From Candidatus Raymondbacteria bacterium RIFOXYA2_FULL_49_16 (GTDB lineage: Bacteria; Fibrobacterota; OXYB2-FULL-49-7; XYB2-FULL-49-35): 64,000 nt of DNA. Location of the stretch: the NCBI GenBank assembly GCA_001789205.1, contig MFYT01000012.1, positions 7,056 to 71,055 of the forward strand, in the 5' to 3' direction. The notes under the pieces are model-generated. The model was not told the origin of the DNA and did no database searches. It saw nothing but the letters and a program-made list of their open reading frames with translations. Numbering within the stretch: the first letter of the stretch is position 1; each line of letters starts with the position of its first letter. Below, in pieces: positions 57,827-64,000 of the stretch. The position numbers and the translations under genes were made by a program.

Positions 57827-59014
57827 ATGATACAGGCGTATATTGAAAATGTTAAGCCGGGCCAGGTGCTGGGCAGGTCGCTCTACAGCGCCGGCGGCGA
57901 CCTTCTCCTTGCCGCGGGATACCGGCTCGATCCCAAGCTTATCCAGCGTCTCAGGGGCCTGGGCTATTCCGCGGTCTGGATCCAAGAAGAGGGGACGGAA
58001 CAGGTCATTCCCGAGGAACTCATCAACGAGCAATTGGCCCTCCAGACCAACAAGGCCCTCCGCGAAAGCGCCGAGATAGTCAAACAGGTCGCCCAGATCA
58101 AGGGCGAAACCAAGGAGGAAATCGACCGGGTCATTAAGGACACGGACCGGTTCAAAAACATCATTGTGGTCGAGAAGATAAAAAACGTGATCGACGATAT
58201 CCTGAACAATCTTCTGTCTCAGCAGGATATCATGATCAACGTCAATTCGATCAGGGGCAAGGACGACTATCTGTACCAGCACAATCTCGACGTCACGCTC
58301 ATGTCGGTCATTCTGGCCAACCGGCTCAACCTGACGCGCGCTGAGGTCATGGAGCTTGCCGTGGGCGCCATTTTGCACGATTTTGGCATGGTTCTTATTC
58401 CCGACGCCATCCAGAAAAAAGGCAAGCGTCTCACCTTTCAGGAATTTGTCATACTCAAGGAACATACCACCTACGGCTACAACATACTGCGCGAAAATCC
58501 GCGTATTTCACCGGTCTCGGTCCATGTCGCCTACCAGCACCACGAACGCCAGGACGGCGGTGGATTTCCCAGGGGGCTCAAGGGAAACAACGAACTTCCC
58601 AGCATCAAGAAGCTTAACCTGCAGCCTGGGTGCATGCACCGGTACGCCGAGATCGTCGCGGTCGCCGACGCCTACGATACCCTCATCTCTCCGATAAACC
58701 ACATGGATGCCAAGTCGCCCGACGAGGCGCTACGTATTCTCATCCGCGGCGCAGGCACACAGCTCAATAAATTTGTGGTCGATGCGCTGGTCACCATGAC
58801 GCCTTCCTTTCCAGTGGGCGCTTTTGTCTCCATTATAGCAGGCCCCAAGACACTACTAGGCGCCAAGGGCGTGGTGGTGAAAAACAATCCCGCCAACCTC
58901 GAACGGCCCGACATTCTCGTCCTGTTCAACAAGGATAACCGCCGGGTGCATCCCTTCACCATCAACACCGCCGCCGAGCAAAGTATAAAAATCCAATTCA
59001 TCATGCGGAATTAA
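57827..59014 (+). CDS. HD-GYP domain protein (cyclic-di-GMP phosphodiesterase candidate)
   Basis: 395 residues. A short N-terminal DUF3391-like region ('VKPGQVLGRSLYSAGGDLLL'), a linker, and an HD-GYP domain (about 140-310) with H-D in 'VGAILHDFGMVLIPDAIQ', 'ILKEHTTYGYNIL' and 'HHERQDGGGFPRGLKG'. The name-giving G-Y-P is G-F-P here; other family residues (HHE...DG.G) are kept. It should hydrolyse c-di-GMP, or bind it if the change matters. A C-terminal beta-rich tail follows. Its stop overlaps the next start (TAATG, 59012-59016). Confidence 0.88.
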   Translation: MIQAYIENVKPGQVLGRSLYSAGGDLLLAAGYRLDPKLIQRLRGLGYSAVWIQEEGTEQVIPEELINEQLALQTNKALRESAEIVKQVAQIKGETKEEIDRVIKDTDRFKNIIVVEKIKNVIDDILNNLLSQQDIMINVNSIRGKDDYLYQHNLDVTLMSVILANRLNLTRAEVMELAVGAILHDFGMVLIPDAIQKKGKRLTFQEFVILKEHTTYGYNILRENPRISPVSVHVAYQHHERQDGGGFPRGLKGNNELPSIKKLNLQPGCMHRYAEIVAVADAYDTLISPINHMDAKSPDEALRILIRGAGTQLNKFVVDALVTMTPSFPVGAFVSIIAGPKTLLGAKGVVVKNNPANLERPDILVLFNKDNRRVHPFTINTAAEQSIKIQFIMRN

Positions 59015-59955
59015 TGCGGTACTCCGTACGTCTCGTCTCCCTCGAAAGTAGCGCAAACAGGAAACTCATTGTCAAGAGGCTTGCGGGCGATCTGCGTACG
59101 GACATCAAGAAGGCGGAGGCCTTTGCCGGTTCCCTCCCCCTTATTCTTTTCACCGGTCTTTCCGCGGAAAAAGCCGACAGCGTCATGTTCGACTATCAGC
59201 GCATGGGTTGCCGCATCGAGAGATTTATGGAGGAGGAGAAGGCGGCAACGCCCGAGCACCATGAAACCATCCATTCGCATATTGCGGCAACACCCGAACA
59301 TCAAGACAGCCTGGCAATGCCCCAGTTCAGTTTCTCAAGCGGCCCTGGTGCGCCCGAAGAAAAGCCTGGCCGTAGACGTGAGATCATTGTCATCGCCGCT
59401 TTCCTGCTGTTCATTGCCGGGGTCCTGGCAGCTTCCCATTTCCGGAAATCAATCGCTCCCGCTACGCACCAGCTCCAGCAAGCCGAGCGCGAGGCGCGGG
59501 AAAATCCCACGGACCAGAAAAAGCAGCAGCATGCCTCACGCGCCTATACGGAAAAAGCGCAAGAGCAGCAGCAGATCGGCGACCGGATAAGGTTTTATCA
59601 GATCGCTATTGCGTTCAATAAATTCAACGAGACTGCCTGGGACGGACTCATCGACGCGTACGCAGAAAAGGGAGAGGATGCGAAGGCCAATCAGACCCGC
59701 CGCGAGAAAATGGCCATTTTCGGCGATACGAACGCAGCGATCGCGCGCATTATCGCCTCATACGGCGCGCTTCAGGGCACGCTCAAGCTTACCGGCAGCG
59801 GACTGCAATTCACCTATGCCACTGACGCGGATGGCGATTCAACTGTGGAAAATGAAATGAAGACAATGGCGGGAAAAATCCGGGAGATCCGGCCATTTGA
59901 GGAAATTTCAATGACAGCCGTAGGGGACACGAATACAATCACCGGGAAGTATTGA
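59014..59955 (+). CDS. Membrane protein of unknown function downstream of the HD-GYP gene
   Basis: 313 residues. N-terminal about 70 residues ('SVRLVSLESSANRKLIVKRL', 'AGSLPLILFTGLSAEKADSV', 'FDYQRMGCRIERF') resemble the ribosomal L7/L12 C-terminal fold that recurs as a small module in bacterial signalling proteins. A linker (71-122), one transmembrane helix (about 125-143; 'IIVIAAFLLFIAGVLAA') and a Gln/Glu-rich helical C-terminal domain follow. No known function. It is coupled to the HD-GYP gene by TAATG and overlaps larB at its 3' end by 17 bp (convergent). Confidence 0.65.
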   Translation: MRYSVRLVSLESSANRKLIVKRLAGDLRTDIKKAEAFAGSLPLILFTGLSAEKADSVMFDYQRMGCRIERFMEEEKAATPEHHETIHSHIAATPEHQDSLAMPQFSFSSGPGAPEEKPGRRREIIVIAAFLLFIAGVLAASHFRKSIAPATHQLQQAEREARENPTDQKKQQHASRAYTEKAQEQQQIGDRIRFYQIAIAFNKFNETAWDGLIDAYAEKGEDAKANQTRREKMAIFGDTNAAIARIIASYGALQGTLKLTGSGLQFTYATDADGDSTVENEMKTMAGKIREIRPFEEISMTAVGDTNTITGKY

Positions 59956-60691
59956 TCAGCGACGCCGCGTATCCTGCGCCAAATCCATTATCGATGTTCA
60001 CAACGGTAACGCCGGAAGCGCACGAATTGAGCATTGCCAGAAGCGCGGCAACGCCCCCGAAACTCGCGCCATAGCCCACGCTGGTGGGCACGGCGATTAC
60101 CGGCACGCGTACCAGTCCTCCTACCACGCTGGCAAGCGCGCCTTCCATGCCCGCGACCACAACCACGACCCGTGCATTGTCCAGTGTTGTCTTGTGCGCG
60201 AAAAGGCGGTGTATGCCCGCCACGCCCGCGTCGTACACACGCGTGACGTTGCTTCCCAGCATCTCGGCGGTCACGGCCGCCTCTTCGGCAATGGGAATGT
60301 CAGAGGTCCCCGCGCACACAATCGCGATTGATCCTGCGGGTTTTTTTCGTGGTCCTTTGGGTGTATAGGTCATGGTTCTGCTTACAGGACCGTAGGTTGC
60401 CTCAGGCAGATCGGCGGATATGGCCTTCCACGCCTGTTCAGACAAGCGCGTGCCAAGCAGCCGTGAGCCGTGCGCAATGATCGAACGCGCTATTTTTTTT
60501 ATCTGCTCAGGCGTCTTGCCCTGGCAGAAGATGACCTCGGGAAAGCCTTTGCGTCTTTCTCGGCCGTGGTCCACCTTGGCAAAGCCCAGGTCCTCAAAAT
60601 GCATGCCGCCCAGGAGTTCAAGAGCGGTTTTGACGGAGAGAGAACCTTTGCCGACTTTTCGGAGAATGGTTTCGAGATTTTTATTTTTCAT
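59939..60691 (-). CDS. larB: Nickel pincer cofactor biosynthesis protein LarB
   Basis: 250 residues, AIR-carboxylase-like family. 'YGPVSRTMTYTPKGPRKKPA', 'IAIVCAGTSDIPIAEEAAVT', 'RVYDAGVAGIHRLFAH' and 'PTSVGYGASFGGVAALLAML' are diagnostic. LarB carboxylates nicotinic acid adenine dinucleotide as the first step towards the nickel pincer nucleotide of lactate racemase-type enzymes. larC, larE and larA are not in the window. It stands alone, convergent with the previous gene. Confidence 0.95.
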   Translation of the reverse strand: MKNKNLETILRKVGKGSLSVKTALELLGGMHFEDLGFAKVDHGRERRKGFPEVIFCQGKTPEQIKKIARSIIAHGSRLLGTRLSEQAWKAISADLPEATYGPVSRTMTYTPKGPRKKPAGSIAIVCAGTSDIPIAEEAAVTAEMLGSNVTRVYDAGVAGIHRLFAHKTTLDNARVVVVVAGMEGALASVVGGLVRVPVIAVPTSVGYGASFGGVAALLAMLNSCASGVTVVNIDNGFGAGYAASLINTSR

Positions 60692-60766
60692 GTGTACCTC
60701 ATAAAATAACCATCTTTTCGCGTTTTTTCCACAGATTTCGCCAATGTAGTAATGTATATTATTGCC

Positions 60767-60985
60767 ATGAATAGGACGAAAAATAATGCGCAGGCGTTCT
60801 CCCGCCGGTGGAAGCGTGTCGAGGCGGTTGAAACTGGCGAGATGCTGCGCATGAAAGACAGGGAAAAATATCTTCTTGTCGGAAAATTGTGTTCATCAAA
60901 AGGCCGCAGGCGGCATTCCGGCGCGGATGATACAGACAGCCCTGTCCGGAATACATGGCAAAAGCTGGTTTCGCTTACAAAATGA
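60767..60985 (+). CDS. Small hypothetical protein
   Basis: 72 residues from ATG 60767 (ATG at 60752 also in frame): 'MNRTKNNAQAFSRRWKRVEA' ... 'RNTWQKLVSLTK'. The pattern R-W-x-x-V-x-x-x-E ... L-R-x-K ... W-x-x-L recalls small proteins found beside nucleotidyltransferase genes, but no such gene is next to it, and the middle ('SSKGRRRHSGADDTDS') looks degenerate. It may be an orphan or decaying remnant. No Shine-Dalgarno is visible. Confidence 0.3.
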   Translation: MNRTKNNAQAFSRRWKRVEAVETGEMLRMKDREKYLLVGKLCSSKGRRRHSGADDTDSPVRNTWQKLVSLTK

Positions 60986-61290
60986 ACGGTACAAACAACA
61001 CCGACATTTTTGAACCCACGCTTCACGCACTAATAAAAGTATTCGGCGGCCTGAAAACAGACTATATGGCTCTGTCCACGTTTTCTTGAGATATCTTTTT
61101 GATAGAAGCAGGATACCGGGCAGGTATGCGATATGTGGGATGGGTTAGCGGATAACAGCGGCTCGTGTAATTCGGGTGTGTATTTTTGCACCATGAATAC
61201 AGGGGTGTTCAAAAAAACCATGAAAATGCTGCTTCTCCGATGATCCAAGTAGCGAATTTGGCCTCTGGAACTGCTGAAAAAACAACATCT
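60986..61290. other. Intergenic stretch with no recognised gene
   Basis: Both strands were read. Short open frames exist (for example minus strand 61030-61338) but have no recognisable motif, ribosome-binding site or protein-like composition. The sequence leads into the palindromic repeat cluster at 61291-61345. Nothing else can be supported. Confidence 0.4.
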
Positions 61291-61345
61291 TGTACCTGGC
61301 ACCAAAAAGGTACCAGGTACGGAAAAGGTACCAGGCACCTTTTCC
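61291..61345. repeat. Cluster of GGTACCAGG-type palindromic repeats
   Basis: Three related units occur in about 55 bp: TGTACCTGGCACC (61291-61303), AAAAAGGTACCAGGTAC (61304-61320) and AAAAGGTACCAGGCACCTTTT (61323-61343). They are partly inverted with respect to each other and can fold into hairpins with T-tracts. The AAAAAGGTCCTGGCACCTTTTT element at 29365-29386 is the same family, so this is a dispersed palindromic repeat. Confidence 0.6.
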
Positions 61346-61373
61346 TCAAGTTTGGTTGCATTCCTGCCGATAA
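61346..61373 (+). promoter_or_regulatory. Sigma-28 (FliA)-like flagellar promoter
   Basis: TCAAGTTT (61346-61353), 12 bp, GCCGATAA (61366-61373). The -10-type box is a perfect match to the flagellar sigma consensus GCCGATAA, and the upstream box differs from TAAAGTTT by one base; the spacing is one base longer than in E. coli. It lies 33 bp before the ATG of the flagellar rod-like gene at 61406. Confidence 0.65.
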
Positions 61374-61405
61374 ATAAGTAGATTACTTACTAGGAGAATT
61401 GGGAT

Positions 61406-61717
61406 ATGGATACCAGCTTCGCAATTTCCACAGGCGCCATGCGGGTCACCCAGATCCGCCACGATGTTACGGGAAACAATGTCGCCAATATCAACACCGA
61501 CGGTTTTCAGCAAAGCGATGTCATCCAGAAAGAGACCAACCCCGGAGTAGATATTGCCGATATCCGGAAAACCCCCAACAATGGCCCCTATTCAAACACA
61601 GACTTTGCCAAAGAAGCCAAAGAGATGATTGTGAACAAGGACGCGTACGGCGCAAACGGCAAAGTGATTAAAGTGCAGGACCAAATGCTGGGCGAAGCAA
61701 TCAATCTGATCGGCTAA
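61406..61717 (+). CDS. Short flagellar basal-body rod-like protein (FlgB/FlgC-type)
   Basis: 103 residues. The N-terminus 'MDTSFAISTGAMRVTQIRHDVTGNNVANINTDGF' is the flagellar rod/hook N-terminal helix with the conserved 'NNVANINTxGF' motif. The C-terminus 'AKEAKEMIVNKDAYGANGKV' is the matching rod-protein C-terminal helix. The central domain of FlgC (about 134 residues) or FlgB is almost absent, so this is a minimal rod-type protein. GGAG precedes the ATG and a sigma-28-like promoter is upstream. It may be an export or rod accessory component; exact role unknown. Confidence 0.75.
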   Translation: MDTSFAISTGAMRVTQIRHDVTGNNVANINTDGFQQSDVIQKETNPGVDIADIRKTPNNGPYSNTDFAKEAKEMIVNKDAYGANGKVIKVQDQMLGEAINLIG

Positions 61718-61724
61718 GATTCTT

Positions 61725-62072
61725 TTACTTCTCTTTTTTCCCTATTTTTTTAAACGTCTCCTGTAATTCACCAAGCATTTTTGTCGCGGTATCCAGCGCC
61801 TGGTCGTCACGATTGTTTAGTTCAGCAAAAAGATAATCATAAATAAAAAAGAGGCTTCCGGCAACGTCGCCTGCGTCAAAATCAAGGGCGCGTTCGAGCT
61901 GGGCGAGAATGTTCTGTGTTTTAATGATGTTAGCCTGGCGCTTTTCATCATCTTCCCTGGCTTCTTTAAGAAGGATCACCGCCCGATCCACCAGCAGTAC
62001 AATCGACGGTAGCTTACCCGCTGAGGTGATCGCGACTTTTTTATAAAGGTCGATCTTTTTTTCTTGAGCCAT
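61725..62072 (-). CDS. fliS: Flagellar protein FliS
   Basis: 115 residues, the normal FliS size: 'LYKKVAITSAGKLPSIVLLV' followed by 'DRAVILLKEAREDDEKRQAN' and 'FFIYDYLFAELNNRDDQALD'. FliS is the cytoplasmic chaperone that keeps flagellin unfolded for export. ATG 62072 is 5 bp after the radA stop; longer upstream in-frame extension runs antiparallel through radA and is rejected. Convergent with the flagellar rod-like gene, 7 bp apart. No flagellin gene is in the window. Confidence 0.82.
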   Translation of the reverse strand: MAQEKKIDLYKKVAITSAGKLPSIVLLVDRAVILLKEAREDDEKRQANIIKTQNILAQLERALDFDAGDVAGSLFFIYDYLFAELNNRDDQALDTATKMLGELQETFKKIGKKEK

Positions 62073-62077
62073 GGTAA

Positions 62078-63436
62078 TTAAAAGAGCGCGCTGATGGTTT
62101 CCGCGACCGTACGCACGCCTGTTACGGTAATGGTGGGGTTTTTCGCAATTTTCTGCGCATTGTTCCAGGGAATAAAAATACTGTTGAATCCCAGTTTCTG
62201 TGCTTCGCGTATGCGCTGTTCGCAGAAGGAGATTGAGCGTACCTCGCCACCCAGGCCAATTTCTCCTATAATGCAAGCCTTCCTGTCAATGGGCTTGTTC
62301 AAAAAGCTGCTGACCACCGCGCAGGCAGCGGCCAGGTCAATCGCAGGTTCGTCGAGTCTCAGGCCGCCTGCTATGTTCAGGAACACATCGTACGAGCTCA
62401 ATGGATAGTCGGCCACACGCTCGAGCACTGCGCACAACAGGGCCAGGCGTTTCTGGTCCATGCCAGTGCTGGTCCGCTGGGGATATCCAAAGGTCATGCG
62501 CGAGGCAAGGGCCTGGACCTCGACCAGCAGGGGCCGGGTCCCCTCCATGGCAGCGGCAACGACCGATCCGGGCTGGCGTTCGCTCCGTTCCGATAAAAAG
62601 ATCTCTGAAGGATTGAGGACCTCGGCAAGCCCCTCGGTTTTCATTTCAAAGATTGCGATCTCATTCGCAGCGCCATACCGGTTTTTTATAACGCGGACAA
62701 TGCGGTGGATGTTGTTCCGGTCCCCTTCGAAGTAGAGTACCGTATCAACCATATGTTCAAGCACGCGCGGGCCTGCAATGGTCCCATCCTTTGTTACATG
62801 GCCGATTAAAAATACGGGAATATGCAGGGTTTTTGCACAGTGGGTCAGTTTTAGCGCGCATTCACGGACTTGACCCACACTGCCGGCAGCTGTGGGCAGT
62901 TCAGGGAGAAATACCGTCTGTATCGAATCAATGACCACTAGCGCGGGTTTAATCTTTTCAACCTGGTCAATAATCCGGCTCATGTCGTTCTCTATATATA
63001 TAAGGAGATTGTCGTGGAGTGTGTTGAGGCGCTCAGCGCGGAGCTTTATCTGGAGGGCCGACTCTTCGCCCGAAACATATAAAACCTGCCCTGAAGTTCT
63101 AGCAAGTGATTGTGAAATTTGGAGAAGGAGCGTTGATTTGCCAATACCGGGATCGCCACCCACAAGCATAACAGCTCCAGGCACAATGCCGCCTCCAAGA
63201 ATATGGTTGAATTCGGAAAAACAGGTGGCAATCCTTTTTTTATCAGTAGTTTCTATTTTTGAAGCGGGTAGAGGAGAAGAGCCGGAAGAAAAAGAGCGTT
63301 CCTTGGGGTCTCGCGGTTCAGACATCTCTTCGATTACCGTGTCCCACTCCCCGCATCCCGTGCACCTGCCAACCCATTTTGGGAATATTGTACCACACGA
63401 CTGACACGAGAATACGGTTTTTTGTTTATTTGCCAT
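62078..63436 (-). CDS. radA: DNA repair protein RadA
   Basis: 452 residues: N-terminal zinc finger C11-x2-C14 ... C25-x2-C28 ('CQSCGTIFPKWVGRCTGCGE'), RecA-like core with Walker A G94-DPGIGKST102, the RadA-specific 'KNRYG' motif (near 255) and a C-terminal Lon-protease-like domain ('GGLRLDEPAIDLAAACAVVS', 'IGEIGLGGEVRSI'). It promotes branch migration in recombination. fliS follows 5 bp downstream and may be co-transcribed. Divergent from yjbQ. Confidence 0.97.
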   Translation of the reverse strand: MANKQKTVFSCQSCGTIFPKWVGRCTGCGEWDTVIEEMSEPRDPKERSFSSGSSPLPASKIETTDKKRIATCFSEFNHILGGGIVPGAVMLVGGDPGIGKSTLLLQISQSLARTSGQVLYVSGEESALQIKLRAERLNTLHDNLLIYIENDMSRIIDQVEKIKPALVVIDSIQTVFLPELPTAAGSVGQVRECALKLTHCAKTLHIPVFLIGHVTKDGTIAGPRVLEHMVDTVLYFEGDRNNIHRIVRVIKNRYGAANEIAIFEMKTEGLAEVLNPSEIFLSERSERQPGSVVAAAMEGTRPLLVEVQALASRMTFGYPQRTSTGMDQKRLALLCAVLERVADYPLSSYDVFLNIAGGLRLDEPAIDLAAACAVVSSFLNKPIDRKACIIGEIGLGGEVRSISFCEQRIREAQKLGFNSIFIPWNNAQKIAKNPTITVTGVRTVAETISALF

Positions 63437-63490
63437 TGGATCTTTTAATCGAGTATTTTGTTTTTAAAATAACATATTCCGGAGGGTAAA

Positions 63491-63907
63491 ATGAAATCAT
63501 TCCGCAAAGAGCTCTGGTTCAACGTAAAAAGCAGGCGGGAATATATCAATATAACCCGCGAGGTCCAGCAGGCCATTGATGAGAGCGCTATCCGGGAAGG
63601 GCTCTGTCTGGTAAATGCCATGCATATCACCGCTTCAGTCTATATAAATGATGATGAACCCGGTCTTTTAAAGGATTATGACGATTGGCTCGAGAAGCTG
63701 GCACCCCACGAACCGATCTCCCATTACCGTCATAATGGGGCCGAGGACAATGGCGATGCTCATCTGAAGCGCCAGGTCATGGGCAGGGAAGTGGTATGCG
63801 CTGTCACTGCGGGCAAACTCGATTTTGGCCCCTGGGAACAAATTTTTTACGGCGAGTTTGATGGCAGACGGAAAAAACGGGTCCTGGTGAAAATCATCGG
63901 TGAATAA
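63491..63907 (+). CDS. YjbQ family protein (UPF0047)
   Basis: 138 residues with the family signature '[20 protein letters not shown]', '[20 protein letters not shown]' (the N-G-x-x-D-x-x-A-H-x-x ligand cluster) and '[20 protein letters not shown]'. E. coli YjbQ has thiamine-phosphate-synthase-like activity in vitro, but its true role is unclear. GGAGGG precedes ATG 63491, and a strong intrinsic terminator follows. Confidence 0.9.
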   Translation: MKSFRKELWFNVKSRREYINITREVQQAIDESAIREGLCLVNAMHITASVYINDDEPGLLKDYDDWLEKLAPHEPISHYRHNGAEDNGDAHLKRQVMGREVVCAVTAGKLDFGPWEQIFYGEFDGRRKKRVLVKIIGE

Positions 63908-63952
63908 CAGCTCTGACGATTAGCTGATTTTTCGCACTCCCCCCCCTCGGAC

Positions 63953-63995
63953 AATCGCTAAATCCTTCGAAATTCCAAGGATTTAGCGATTTTTC
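63953..63995 (+). terminator. Strong intrinsic terminator after yjbQ
   Basis: AATCGCTAAATCCTT (63953-63967) and AAGGATTTAGCGATT (63977-63991) form a perfect 15-bp stem around a 9-base loop, followed by TTTCTG. It lies 45 bp after the yjbQ stop; the stretch between (63908-63952) contains a C8 run and no gene. Confidence 0.8.
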
Positions 63996-64000
63996 TGTTC

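Noticed and set aside
57296-58465. 389-codon open frame antisense to the phosphoesterase and HD-GYP genes
   Set aside because: It covers two well-supported genes on the other strand and has the typical Asp/Leu/His shadow composition.

Overview
The window reads as chromosomal DNA of a flagellated, Gram-negative (diderm) bacterium, most likely of the Fibrobacteres-Chlorobi-Bacteroidetes (FCB) group and possibly Fibrobacterota. This is an inference from several traits found together: an OstA/LptA-like protein, a heptosyltransferase-type GT9 enzyme and a LolD/LolC-E transporter (outer-membrane biogenesis); three large secreted proteins ending in type-A C-terminal sorting tails with the NP(N)PFNP-type motif used by type IX secretion; several lipoproteins; and FliS plus a flagellar rod-like protein preceded by a sigma-28-like promoter. 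McsA/McsB protein-arginine kinase genes, best known from Firmicutes, are also present. No tRNA, rRNA or CRISPR array was seen.

Layout. 1-7.3 kb: aroA (cut by the window edge), an OstA-like gene, a decayed AraC remnant, an MFS transporter, a PilZ gene with a CRP/FNR-like palindrome upstream, a GT9 glycosyltransferase and a DUF4143 ATPase. 7.3-11.3 kb (minus strand): a small partner gene plus nucleotidyltransferase, a YfhO-type membrane protein and a flippase-like membrane protein, closely packed. 11.3-14.6 kb: an XRE-cupin regulator whose ATG abuts a 51-bp nested dyad, followed by an 875-aa fusion of an Old-Yellow-Enzyme-type reductase and a GltD/PreT-type flavoprotein. 14.6-15.4 kb: debris of mobile-element-associated genes. 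15.5-24.6 kb: aroB; a TPM / nucleotidyltransferase-like / LemA operon; then a tightly overlapping operon lysS - lolC/E - lolD - mcsA - mcsB - secreted protein.

24.6-41.3 kb: vapBC, rpsU, a lipoprotein gene that contains two intrinsic-terminator hairpins, and a long minus-strand block of envelope and secreted proteins: a GH106-like protein, a LamG/cadherin-like protein, a transglutaminase-like protein, MntP, and a coupled slt - NHL - RIFT-barrel set. 41.3-49.6 kb: DUF1232, an M32 carboxypeptidase, a small unannotated ORF, an outer-membrane-like protein, a lamin-tail lipoprotein, aspS, a STAS-REC signalling protein and a coiled-coil lipoprotein / LysM-like pair. 49.6-60.7 kb: phoH - pgpH - HAMP protein, a TPR lipoprotein, a coiled-coil membrane protein, gcvH - gcvPA, a YfcE-like phosphoesterase, an HD-GYP protein and larB. 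60.7-64 kb: repeats, the flagellar rod-like gene, fliS, radA and yjbQ with a strong terminator.

How the genes fit together. Most genes are housekeeping (shikimate pathway, tRNA charging, lipoprotein export, glycine cleavage, DNA repair) or envelope related. PilZ and HD-GYP point to cyclic-di-GMP signalling and PgpH to cyclic-di-AMP turnover. The less ordinary parts are the secreted-protein block with sorting tails, the OYE-GltD fusion with its operator-like dyad, the Lol/McsAB operon, and regulatory DNA that overlaps coding sequence (terminators inside an ORF; an inverted repeat inside a signal-peptide region). I did not find a single clearly undescribed defence-type system.
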